DNA from: Erwinia_E haradaeae_I
Lineage (GTDB): Bacteria > Pseudomonadota > Gammaproteobacteria > Enterobacterales > Enterobacteriaceae
Direction of reading: 5' to 3'
NCBI RefSeq assembly: GCF_900698925.1
Contig: NZ_LR217713.1
Location: forward strand, 806,001-870,000
Length of the DNA: 64,000 nt
Shown here: positions 30,650 to 39,458 of the stretch, one piece after another
Position numbering within the stretch: the first letter of the stretch is position 1
Layout of the letters: the number at the start of each line of letters is the position of its first letter
Notes under the pieces: model-generated
Seen by the model: the letters and a program-made list of their open reading frames with translations, nothing else
Database searches by the model: none
What the model was told of the DNA's origin: nothing
Made by a program: the position numbers and the translations under genes

Positions 30650-30843
30650 AATTAGTTCCTCAATTATAGTGTCTAGTCTATCCTTAATATAGTATCTAGC
30701 CTATTTTAAATAGATGTCATTAATCTAATCTTCGTGATGCATCATGATCAATAAATATTGTTCCATAACTAAAGGAAAATAAATCTCCTTTCTCAACCCA
30801 AGCTGTACTAGCTCTTAGCAAGAGAGATGCACTCTATTTTGAT

Positions 30844-31113
30844 CTAACGTCGTAAACCTAAATTAATAATTAACCCATTGTAAGATGTAACCTTTGTTCT
30901 CTTTAGATAATGCAAAAGCTGTCTCCTTTGCGAAACCATTCGAAGAAGACCACGACGACCATGATGATCTTTTTTGTGCTCAGTAAAATGAGATTGAAGA
31001 TGATTAATACGGGCAGTTAACAATGCTATCTGTACTTCTGTAGCACCGCTATCCTTATCATTCTTACCATACTCAGAAATAATCTTTTGTTTTTTTGTCT
31101 TATTTAGAGACAT
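30844..31113 (-). CDS. rpsO: 30S ribosomal protein S15
   Basis: Primary 16S rRNA-binding protein of the small-subunit platform. 89 residues, the E. coli length, with the RNA-contacting HKKDHHGRRGLLRMVSQRRQLLHYLKR stretch at 41-67 and C-terminal LGLRR. The ATG ending at 31113 is chosen because TTGGAGTG lies about seven bases upstream; an in-frame GTG three codons earlier overlaps that site. The order truB-rpsO-pnp is ancestral, though 530 bases now separate truB and rpsO. Confidence 0.96.
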   Translation of the reverse strand: MSLNKTKKQKIISEYGKNDKDSGATEVQIALLTARINHLQSHFTEHKKDHHGRRGLLRMVSQRRQLLHYLKRTKVTSYNGLIINLGLRR

Positions 31114-31643
31114 AATTATCACTCCAATATAATGTACTATACATATATAGCTGCCGATCTCTAATTCAGCTATTAAATATTATTCATAAACTAATTAAAA
31201 CATGCAATCTGGATAAAATATAATAGAAAAACTTCTCTACTTCTTGTTAGTAGCATAACTTAATATCAACTGTCTTAGTATAATCGTTATTATCTGATAT
31301 ATCTGTTTTTACAGTAACCCCTAGTAATGTAACATACTATTTAATACACAATGCATAACATACAATTAGATTTCAGTTATAAACATAGAGGTATATATTC
31401 TATATACTGAATCCTTAATCAACAGAATTACTTCTCTAACTGGATATATCATTATCAAAACTCATAAAGTAACAAATTTTCTATTGTTATTATCTAAATC
31501 AAGGAACATGATATAATTAAAAATAATCATAGTACATTTATGCCTACCATAAAAATAATCAGTATTTCGTACTCTTTATCCCTAATACCAATCGACATGG
31601 TGCCACTCTCTATAACACCTGCTTTTATATTATAAATTCTACA
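31114..31643. other. spacer between truB and rpsO
   Basis: AT-rich; expected to hold the rpsO promoter. No gene or clear terminator recognised. Confidence 0.5.
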
Positions 31644-32591
31644 TTACAAATGCACTCCAACTGATACTAAGCGACGAGGAAACACAATACCATCAGAAGT
31701 AATCTCTGCCATCCCAAGAAACTTATCTTGATTACCTTCAATTACGCGCACTAATCCAGATACCAGAGAACTCTCTACTCGTACCGGGCGGCCTTTTTTG
31801 AAAAGCTCCGCCAATATCGGCAATAACTTGATCTTTGGATATGAAGAGACAGGACTATCTGTTGACATTAGAAGAGGATCTAGCCAATGTTGCGAATTTA
31901 TACCAGCAAGACAGGCTTTATCGGTTATTTTTTCAAGGCTTTTTAAAGTAATCATCTGATCTATCTGATAATGTGCAACCTGTAAACGACGTAAATAGAT
32001 TACATGTGCACCGCAACCTAGTTTTTCACCAAGATCGTCAATAATAGTTCGAATATATGTTCCTTTTGATACGTGCATCTCTAACTTTATTTCATGTTTA
32101 TTATAACTTCTACAGAATAATTTATGTACTATAATCCTACGTGATAGACGCGGTACATGAAAACCTTGTCGCGCATATTGATAAAGTTTATGTCCTTGAA
32201 ATTTAATGGCTGAATACATGGGAGGAGTTTGTTGTATTTCACCACGAAAACTATGCAATGATTGTTCCAAAATTTCATCAGTAAATGTCACTTTACGTTC
32301 ACTTAAAACAGCGCCTTCTGCATCTGCAGTAGTAGTTCGTTGTCCAAGTCTAGCAATAACCTGATAAGATTTATCCGAATCAAGTAGATATCGAGAAAAC
32401 TTAGTTGCCTCTCCTAAGCAAATAGGTAACATACCACTAGCTAATGGATCTAATGTACCAGTATGCCCTGCACGATTAGCCTGATATAAACGCTTTACCT
32501 TCTGTAAAGCGCGGTTAGAAGATAGACCAGAAGGTTTGTCTAACAATAAAACACCATGTATATCACGACCAACATACAAAGGATGTTTCAT
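31644..32591 (-). CDS. truB: tRNA pseudouridine-55 synthase
   Basis: Makes the universal pseudouridine 55 in the T loop of tRNAs. The 315-residue product (E. coli 314) has LLLDKPSGLSSN at the N-terminus, catalytic Asp48 in GHTGTLDPLASG, the KSYQVIARLG segment, and a C-terminal PUA-like domain. Its ATG overlaps the rbfA stop by four bases (ATGA), which implies translational coupling. Confidence 0.97.
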   Translation of the reverse strand: MKHPLYVGRDIHGVLLLDKPSGLSSNRALQKVKRLYQANRAGHTGTLDPLASGMLPICLGEATKFSRYLLDSDKSYQVIARLGQRTTTADAEGAVLSERKVTFTDEILEQSLHSFRGEIQQTPPMYSAIKFQGHKLYQYARQGFHVPRLSRRIIVHKLFCRSYNKHEIKLEMHVSKGTYIRTIIDDLGEKLGCGAHVIYLRRLQVAHYQIDQMITLKSLEKITDKACLAGINSQHWLDPLLMSTDSPVSSYPKIKLLPILAELFKKGRPVRVESSLVSGLVRVIEGNQDKFLGMAEITSDGIVFPRRLVSVGVHL

Positions 32592-33004
32592 GAGTTTATA
32601 CGACCTTCTTCAATTTTGTCTTCTGCTAAAGCCCGTCGATGCATGTCAAGAGTAACTAAAGAAGAAATCAAACTAGACATACGCTCACCTTCTATTAAGG
32701 AGTTGTCATGATAAAACGTCAAACGAGGTATAACACGGAGCGTCATGACTTTACTCAATAAAGTACGAATATAGCCAGAAACCTTTGATAAAACTAGTAA
32801 ACGCATTTGAATTTGTACATCTTCTTTTTCATTTAGAAATGTAACAAATACTTTAGCATGAGATAAATCACGAGAGACATCTACCCCAGAAACAGTTACC
32901 ATTATATTTAAACGAGGATCTCGAATTTCAGATTGAAGAATAACAGCAATCTCTCGGTGGAGTTCCTGAGAAATGCGCTGTAAACGACCGCATTCTTTTT
33001 CCAT
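32588..33004 (-). CDS. rbfA: 30S ribosome-binding factor A
   Basis: KH-like factor for 16S rRNA 5'-end maturation and cold adaptation. 138 residues against 133 in E. coli; recognisable ILQSEIRDPRL, VTVSGVDVSRDLSHAKVFVTF and LTFYHDNSLIEGERMS. The last ~15 residues are variable. It lies between infB and truB, as in E. coli, with an ATGA overlap into truB. The ribosome site AGGAGAT is about seven bases before the ATG. Confidence 0.96.
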   Translation of the reverse strand: MEKECGRLQRISQELHREIAVILQSEIRDPRLNIMVTVSGVDVSRDLSHAKVFVTFLNEKEDVQIQMRLLVLSKVSGYIRTLLSKVMTLRVIPRLTFYHDNSLIEGERMSSLISSLVTLDMHRRALAEDKIEEGRINS

Positions 33005-33177
33005 ATAAGTGATCTCCTGATATTAACTCAGCTAGAGAGGCCCATTTCGTAAATTTTTAACATCAGCGAGCCTCGATAATCAACCCTTCTTATAACCCTA
33101 TAACCTAAATAAAAAAAGCATATACTGTCTCATAAAGCACAATATCTATGCAATTTTTATTTTCTACATAAGGAATG

Positions 33178-35871
33178 CTAATCTATACTTCGTTGTACTT
33201 CAATTATTTCAAACACCTCAATCATATCCCCTACACGAACATCATTGTAATTTTTTACACCAATACCACACTCCATTCCATTACGAACTTCATTCACATC
33301 ATCTTTAAATCGTCTAAGCGATTCTAATTCCCCCTCATAAATTACTATATTGTCACGCAAGACACGAATTGGATTATGACGCTTGATTATACCTTCAGTC
33401 ACCATGCAACCACCAATAGCACTAAACTTGGGAGATTTAAACACATTACGAACAGTGGCCAAACCTATAATCTTCTGTTTATACTCAGGCGATAACATTC
33501 CACTCATCGCTAATTTGACTTCATGGATCAAATTATATATTATTGAGTAATAACGGAGGTCTATATTTTCTACATCTACTATTCTCCGCGCTGATGCATC
33601 AGCGCGCACATTAAAACCAATCACAATCGCATTAGAGGCTGCAGCCAAAGTAGCATCAGTTTCTGTAATTCCACCCACACCTGAACCAATAATTTTAACT
33701 TGAACTTCTGAGGTGGATAAAGTAATTAGTGCATCTGAAATAGCTTCTACTGAGCCTTGAACATCAGCTTTTAACACAATGTTCATTTCAGATATCTCAC
33801 CTTCTTTAATACTAGAAAACATTTTTTCTAATTTAGCTTTTTGCTGGCGAGCTAATTTTATTTCTCGAAATTTACCTTGACGATATAACGCGACTTCACG
33901 AGCTTTCTTTTCATCACGAACGACCGTAGCTATATCTCCCGCTACTGGAACACCAGACATACCGAGAATTGCAACGGGAATTGATGGCCCTGCTGTTAAA
34001 ACCTCGCAACCCAGTTCATCGCGCATCGCTCGAATACGACCATATTCAAGACCACATAAAACAATATCACCTTTTTTTATCGTACCTTCACGCACTAAAA
34101 TAGTAGCAATTGGGCCTCGACCTTTATCTAAAAAAGACTCAATAACCACACCAACTGCCATACCTTGATGTGCCGCTGTCAGTTCTAACATTTCTGCTTG
34201 TAGAAGAACAGCCTTTAGCAAGTCATCAATACCTCTACCAGTTTTAGCGGAGAGATTGATAAAAATATTCTCTCCGCCCCACTCTTCTGGAATAATGCCA
34301 TATGGCGTTAATTCATGCTTAATACGATCTGGATCAGATTCCGCCTTATCACATTTATTTACCGCAACTACAACCGGGACTTTAGCCGCCTTAGCATGCT
34401 GAATCGCCTCAATAGTTTGAGGCATAACTCCATCGTCTGCAGCCACTACTAAGATAACAATGTCTGTCACCTTGGCTCCACGAGCTCGCATAGAGGTAAA
34501 AGCCGCATGTCCTGGCGTGTCTAAAAAGGTGATCATACCATTTACCGTTTCTACAGAGTAAGCACCAATATGTTGAGTGATTCCCCCGGCTTCTCCAAAG
34601 GCAACTTTAGTAGAACGAATGTAATCTAGCAAAGATGTTTTACCGTGATCCACATGACCCATTATAGTCACAACAGGAGCGCGCGAAGCTAAAACTATAT
34701 CGGTATCCCGATCACTCATTAAGGCCGCTTCTAACTCATTTTCTCTCCGTAATATTACTTTATGACCCATGTCTTCTGCTACTACCTGAGCCGTTTCCTG
34801 GTCGATCACTTGGTTAATAGTGGCTAAAACACCTAACTTCATCATAGTTTTAATCACTTCAGACCCTTTCACAGCCATCTTATTGGCTAGTTCCGATACA
34901 GTAATCGTTTCACCAATCATAACATCACGGTTAATAACCTGTGCAGGCTTATGAAAACTCTGTTGTAAAGCGCTGGTCTTACGTTTTCCTCCTTTACCAT
35001 AGCGTACTTGTGCACGAGCTTCTTCACGATCGGTTTTAGCTTCAGAATGTTTATTACCTTTTTTTCGCACTTGAGTTTTAGGAGTGCGTATAGAACGACT
35101 ACGACGCTCATTTTCAACCTGAGCATCATTCTCATCCTCTGCTTCTCGGGCGTGAGTAGAGGTTGTAACATGATAGTCGGAAATATCCTCTATCTCTTTA
35201 ATGACTGTGGACCATTCTTCACCTTTTTCTTCTGCCATTTTACGAGCTTCGCGCGCCACACGCTTAGCTTCTTCTTCAATCTTGCGATGCGTTTCTTCTT
35301 CAGATTTGCGTTTTAATTCCAACACTTGTGCTTCACGACGAACTTTATCAGCTTGCTCAATAGAAGAAATAGTATTAGAGTTTTTATTACTCATGTCTTT
35401 TCTTACTATTATTTGACGATGAAACTTATTATTTTTAATATTTTTAGTTTTCTCTACATGTTTAGTTAAGTCTGAATTTAATTCTAAAATTTGAGATTTA
35501 GAATTATCTTTACGACACTCAACAGATTTAGATTCACGAAATACTTGCGTTTCTTCTTCTCCTTGTATTACACGAGTTGAAGAGCAATTTGTATAGGTAC
35601 GCTTTTTTCGGATCTCAATTTGCACTGATTTCCTTTTACCTCCAGTACCTAGAACGTTCAAAGTGCTGCGCGTTTTGCGTTGTAAAGTCAATTTACCTAA
35701 TCCACTATCATGATTACAGTTAAGATGAGCAAGCAGTGCCTCTTTTTCATTCTGATTAACAAAATCAGTTTCAGTTTTTTGCATTCCCGCATCAGCAAAT
35801 TTCTGTACTAAGCGTTCTATCGATGTCTGAATTTCTATAGCCAGCGATTTTATGGTCACATCTCTCGTCAT
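33178..35871 (-). CDS. infB: translation initiation factor IF-2
   Basis: GTPase that brings fMet-tRNA to the 30S subunit. 897 residues (E. coli 890): N-terminal domain (VTIKSLAIEIQTSIERLVQKFADAGM), a long charged linker at ~100-300 rich in Glu, Arg and Lys, then the G domain with GHVDHGKTSLLD, DTPGHAAF and NKCD, and the C-terminal fMet-tRNA-binding domain ending in VGDMIEVFEIIEVQRSID. The linker is full length, unusual in small genomes that tend to trim it. Its usual partner, initiator tRNA, is encoded 2.2 kb upstream. AGGAGTAGC precedes the ATG. Confidence 0.98.
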   Translation of the reverse strand: MTRDVTIKSLAIEIQTSIERLVQKFADAGMQKTETDFVNQNEKEALLAHLNCNHDSGLGKLTLQRKTRSTLNVLGTGGKRKSVQIEIRKKRTYTNCSSTRVIQGEEETQVFRESKSVECRKDNSKSQILELNSDLTKHVEKTKNIKNNKFHRQIIVRKDMSNKNSNTISSIEQADKVRREAQVLELKRKSEEETHRKIEEEAKRVAREARKMAEEKGEEWSTVIKEIEDISDYHVTTSTHAREAEDENDAQVENERRSRSIRTPKTQVRKKGNKHSEAKTDREEARAQVRYGKGGKRKTSALQQSFHKPAQVINRDVMIGETITVSELANKMAVKGSEVIKTMMKLGVLATINQVIDQETAQVVAEDMGHKVILRRENELEAALMSDRDTDIVLASRAPVVTIMGHVDHGKTSLLDYIRSTKVAFGEAGGITQHIGAYSVETVNGMITFLDTPGHAAFTSMRARGAKVTDIVILVVAADDGVMPQTIEAIQHAKAAKVPVVVAVNKCDKAESDPDRIKHELTPYGIIPEEWGGENIFINLSAKTGRGIDDLLKAVLLQAEMLELTAAHQGMAVGVVIESFLDKGRGPIATILVREGTIKKGDIVLCGLEYGRIRAMRDELGCEVLTAGPSIPVAILGMSGVPVAGDIATVVRDEKKAREVALYRQGKFREIKLARQQKAKLEKMFSSIKEGEISEMNIVLKADVQGSVEAISDALITLSTSEVQVKIIGSGVGGITETDATLAAASNAIVIGFNVRADASARRIVDVENIDLRYYSIIYNLIHEVKLAMSGMLSPEYKQKIIGLATVRNVFKSPKFSAIGGCMVTEGIIKRHNPIRVLRDNIVIYEGELESLRRFKDDVNEVRNGMECGIGVKNYNDVRVGDMIEVFEIIEVQRSID

Positions 35872-35895
35872 GCTACTCCTTCCTGCTACAGTTTA

Positions 35896-37404
35896 TTATG
35901 TTTCGGCACCGAACCAACATATATTGCGTGCAGCCATAATTAATTTACCAGCCCGCAACTCATCGGTTAGGCCCTCAATATCTGACAAATCATCAACACC
36001 TTGCTCTGCAAGAGCCTCTAACGTACAAACTCCTTTTTTAGCTAATCTAAAAGCTAAATCTCTTTCTAATCCCACCAAATTCAGTAAATCTTCAGATGGT
36101 TGATATTCAACAATACCTTCCTCTCTAGCAAGAGCAAGAGTAGTTAATGCATCCTTAGCCCGATCACGTAACATTTTTACCCTGGCCACATCTAAACCAT
36201 GAACCTCTAACAACTCATTAAGAGGTACGTAAGCTAACTCCTCTAAAGAAGAAAAACCAGACTGTACAAGAGTAATGGAGAGATCTTCATCAATATTTAA
36301 ATATTTAGTAAAAAGATGAACAGACTTGTCAACCTCAGCCTGATGCTTGATTTCTAAATCCTCTAGCTTCATTACGTTTAAATCCCAACCACTTAGTTGT
36401 GAGGCTAAACGAACATTTTGACCATTACGACCAATAGCCTGCGCTAAATTTCCAGACTCTACAGCAATATCCATTGTATGGGCATCTTCATCTACCACAA
36501 TAGAGGTCACATCTGCTGGAGCCATCGCATTAATTACAAATTGCGCTGGATTGTCATCCCAGAGTATAATATCAATACGCTCACCCCCTAACTCACTAGA
36601 CACCGCCTGAACACGAGCTCCTCGCATACCAACACACGCACCTATTGGATCAATGCGTTTATCATTAGTTTTAACAGCAATTTTAGCTCGTGAACCTGGG
36701 TCACGAACTACAGCCTTAATCTCAAGAATTTCTTCAGAGATTTCAGGAACTTCAATACGAAATAACTCAACTAACATTTCAGGCCGAGAACGACTAACCA
36801 ACAGCTGAGCCCCACGCGCTTCAGGACGGATAGAGTATAATACTCCTCTAACACGATCTCCCGGTCGAAAATTTTCACGAGGTAACATGTCTTCGCGGAT
36901 AATTACTGCCTCTGCGATAGCATTAGAGCTATCGCTGGAACGAACTTCAAGAGAAATCATATCACGACTAACTTTCTTCACTATACTAGTAATGATCCTG
37001 CCTTCTTGTTTGCGAAACTGATCTATAATCATAGCACGCTCCGCTTCACGCATTTTTTGTACGATCACTTGTTTAGCGGTCTGAGTTGTAATACGATCGA
37101 AGGTAACAGATTCAATCTGATCTTCAACATATTCGCCCAAAGAAAGCGATCCATCATCATACAGTGCGGCTTCTAATGTAATCTCGCAAGTAGGATGACT
37201 CACTTCTTCAACAATGCGCCAACGACGAAAGGTATCAAAATAGCCACTTTTTCGATCAATTATCACGCGCACATCAATATCGTGCTCGTATTTTTTTTTA
37301 GTGGCTATGCCCAGTGCACTCTCTAGCGCTTCAAAAATCTTCTCGCGTGGGAGCGATTTCTCATTAGAGACCGCTTCTACAACAGCTAAGATTTCTTTAT
37401 TCAT
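35896..37404 (-). CDS. nusA: transcription termination/antitermination factor NusA
   Basis: Binds RNA polymerase and controls pausing, termination and rRNA antitermination. 502 residues: N-terminal domain beginning MNKEILAVVEAVSNEKSLPREKIFEALE, S1 domain, KH1 and KH2 (RIDPIGACVGMRGARVQAV; GRNGQNVRLASQLSGW), and both C-terminal acidic repeats (LVQSGFSSLEELAYVP; LAKKGVCTLEALAEQG). The ATG ending at 37404 is chosen by homology; TTG five codons upstream is in frame. The gene ends 24 bases before infB. Upstream lies a ruined rimP and, beyond it, two terminators, so it probably has its own promoter in 37600-37890. Confidence 0.97.
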   Translation of the reverse strand: MNKEILAVVEAVSNEKSLPREKIFEALESALGIATKKKYEHDIDVRVIIDRKSGYFDTFRRWRIVEEVSHPTCEITLEAALYDDGSLSLGEYVEDQIESVTFDRITTQTAKQVIVQKMREAERAMIIDQFRKQEGRIITSIVKKVSRDMISLEVRSSDSSNAIAEAVIIREDMLPRENFRPGDRVRGVLYSIRPEARGAQLLVSRSRPEMLVELFRIEVPEISEEILEIKAVVRDPGSRAKIAVKTNDKRIDPIGACVGMRGARVQAVSSELGGERIDIILWDDNPAQFVINAMAPADVTSIVVDEDAHTMDIAVESGNLAQAIGRNGQNVRLASQLSGWDLNVMKLEDLEIKHQAEVDKSVHLFTKYLNIDEDLSITLVQSGFSSLEELAYVPLNELLEVHGLDVARVKMLRDRAKDALTTLALAREEGIVEYQPSEDLLNLVGLERDLAFRLAKKGVCTLEALAEQGVDDLSDIEGLTDELRAGKLIMAARNICWFGAET

Positions 37405-37429
37405 CCCAGTATGCCTCAATCCAGACTTC

Positions 37430-37600
37430 GAAAGGTAGGAAACCGCGTTTGCTTGCTAGATGCTTATTAGCAAATGCTTTGTCGTTACCCTTGCAAACGG
37501 TTACCATCATATCTTTAAAAAAACTAAAGAGTAGCCTACCACTTCCAGGGTTCTGATCTGTAATGTATAAAACGCGACTCGACGGTATCCGATATTATCT
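37430..37600 (-). pseudogene. rimP: internally deleted, frameshifted remnant of rimP
   Basis: RimP is a 30S maturation factor of about 150 residues normally encoded just upstream of nusA. On the minus strand 37522-37560 reads QIRTLEVVGYSLV, resembling the RimP N-terminal PVEALGFELVGIEF; in the next frame 37430-37516 reads KDMMVTVCKGNDKAFANK and then SKRGFLPF, resembling the RimP C-terminus EMITVTVEGKDEVFALSN and ANLVPHF. Some 90 residues in the middle are gone, and the two pieces are in different frames across a T7 run near 37515-37521. No start codon with a ribosome site is evident. The match is by eye from memory of E. coli RimP but is supported by position and G+C. Confidence 0.65.
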
Positions 37601-37890
37601 TCATCATTGTATGAATAATTGATTTTTCATCCTTAAGGCTACAGAAGCCCCCTTATTCTCTCTTTATTTTAACCTATAACCACAATAACTTAGTTAATAT
37701 ACTAAAACTACTAAAAAGTTTAACAGTAACATCTTTATTCATCTGTCTTAATATGACAAAAAGAGAGCAACTAAAACCATATCCTGACTTATTCAAAAAT
37801 CATATACTAATAAGAATATAGATATAACTTTATTGATAAAAGCTTACAATGCATATACATCCTTTTACCTTAAACTCAATTAGTAGATGT

Positions 37891-37912
37891 AAAAAAAGGG
37901 CCTATAGAGCCC
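37891..37912 (-). terminator. intrinsic terminator upstream of nusA
   Basis: On the minus strand GGGCTCTATAGGCCC forms a short GC-rich stem and is followed directly by seven T. It is the second of two terminators met by transcripts coming from the tRNA genes. Confidence 0.7.
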
Positions 37913-37921
37913 AGCAACCCT

Positions 37922-37975
37922 TGGTCCAGTAATAAAAAACCCCGAAATGTTTCGGGGTTTTTTATTACTGGACCA
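37922..37975. terminator. 54-bp perfect palindrome, bidirectional terminator
   Basis: Two 26-base arms (TGGTCCAGTAATAAAAAACC plus CCGAAA, and its exact reverse complement) are separated by TG. The CCCCGAAA/TTTCGGGG core followed by TTTTTT gives an intrinsic terminator on both strands. It lies about 105 bases downstream of tRNA-fMet. Confidence 0.9.
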
Positions 37976-38080
37976 TTGTAACCCGCTTATAGAAGTTCGG
38001 TAATGTCCAAAAACTTTTTTCTCTAACAACCTATCGTAATCTGTTATATAAAACTATAATACCAAAATAGTTTATCAAAG

Positions 38081-38157
<77 letters not shown>

Positions 38158-38222
38158 GTTTATTATATACCGATCCAAAATAAATACACAAGTAAAAATT
38201 TAATTTAAGAAACAATTTTTTA

Positions 38223-38309
38223 TGGTACCGAGGACGGGACTTGAACCCGTAAGCCTGTTTAGGCACTACCACCTCAAGGTAGCGTGTCTACCAATTCCAC
38301 CACCACGGC
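38223..38309 (-). tRNA. leuU: tRNA-Leu (GAG)
   Basis: 87 bases with encoded CCA, long variable arm (GCCT/AGGC stem), anticodon GAG in loop TTGAGGT, follows secG as leuU does in E. coli. The acceptor stem GCCGTGG/CCTCGGT has a U5-U68 mismatch (38305 and 38231); a Watson-Crick A-U is expected there. Confidence 0.96.
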
Positions 38310-38371
38310 TTCTTAAAAAATCAATATAATTTCTATTCTCTTAATTTTAGAGAAACCTTCTTCCTTAATGT

Positions 38372-38719
38372 TCAAGGAAGTTCTCTCTTGTTTGTAAGAG
38401 AAGGAGATAAACTATGCTCAGAGTTTTGAGCATTTTCTAAATGAACAATTTTATCCAATTTATCATCATTTTTTTCTGAATGATTGTTCATATTACCTAT
38501 TATCAAGCTAATAAAAAAAAATAAAATCGCTAAAAAAGGGGTTATGCGACGAGTCAAAAAGCTACCTGATCCGCTAGATCCAAAAAAAGTACTAGAAGCC
38601 CCTGCTCTTAAAGAATTGCCTATAGCTATATCTGACCCCTTTTGTAATAAAATTAAGGTAATTAATGTAATTGCTATTACTATAAATATAGAAACAAGAG
38701 CTGAATAAATACTTAACAT
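38372..38719 (-). CDS. secG: Sec translocase subunit SecG
   Basis: Two-helix membrane protein that assists SecYEG export. 115 residues (E. coli 110): first helix at ~5-25, the conserved cytosolic loop LRAGASSTFFGSSGSGSFLTR at ~39-59, second helix at ~60-78 ending in GNMNN, then a variable charged tail. ATG ending at 38719 is preceded by GGA six bases upstream; a GTG four codons earlier is possible. It is upstream of tRNA-Leu, the ancestral order. Confidence 0.95.
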   Translation of the reverse strand: MLSIYSALVSIFIVIAITLITLILLQKGSDIAIGNSLRAGASSTFFGSSGSGSFLTRRITPFLAILFFFISLIIGNMNNHSEKNDDKLDKIVHLENAQNSEHSLSPSLTNKRELP

Positions 38720-39458
38720 CCCTTTTTCCACTGCCTATAAATATCAAAATCTCACCAAAATATCTTGACAATAAAAATTAATAAACCCTTTTCCTAAAAA
38801 CATATTATGTTTAGAATAGTTTCTTCTTTATAAGAATAACTTCTAATTTTACTTTTTAACATTCTTCTCGTATCTCATTCACTGAGAATTATACTATAAC
38901 ATAAAATATTATCAATACATAGATCTTTTTATTTGAAAAAAAATAAAAATATGCTATTTTCATCAGAAATAAAAGTAAAATCTATTCTATATCTAAACAG
39001 AATATAATATTCAATGATCCTTTCATGTAATAAATAAAAAAATTTCTAACATAGTATAATAACTATGTGCTCGTATCCCTATTCACATAACAAGACTTAA
39101 AATCTATTTTCATAGAACGGCATTTTGTTTAAAATAAATAATATACTCTTCTAGGTTTAATAGTCAAGAAAATTATATTAAAAATCGCAAAATATCAATA
39201 TTCTTTAACTCAATTAAACTAATTCCCACAAAAGATACTTATAAATAATGCATCTATTAACAAACAATATATAATGAAATTATATTTCATTTATTTTATT
39301 GCTTTACAAATAGAAAAAATTAAAATATCACTTAAGTTTATAAAAAATATAACAAAGTTCTAACTATCTGCTGTTCCACTAAAAGTAGACTAAACACATA
39401 AACGTAAACCTGAAATAAAATAATTATAACAAAAAATAAATTTTTAAAAAGTCCACAA
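38720..39458. other. spacer between glmM and secG
   Basis: AT-rich; should contain the secG promoter. In E. coli secG follows glmM closely; here 739 bases intervene with no recognised gene. Confidence 0.5.

Noticed and set aside
35008..35416. Plus-strand open frames opposite the charged linker of infB
   Set aside because: They are antisense to a repetitive Lys/Glu/Arg coding region and have no start signals; same for other long frames antisense to pnp, ftsH, mnmE and suf genes.
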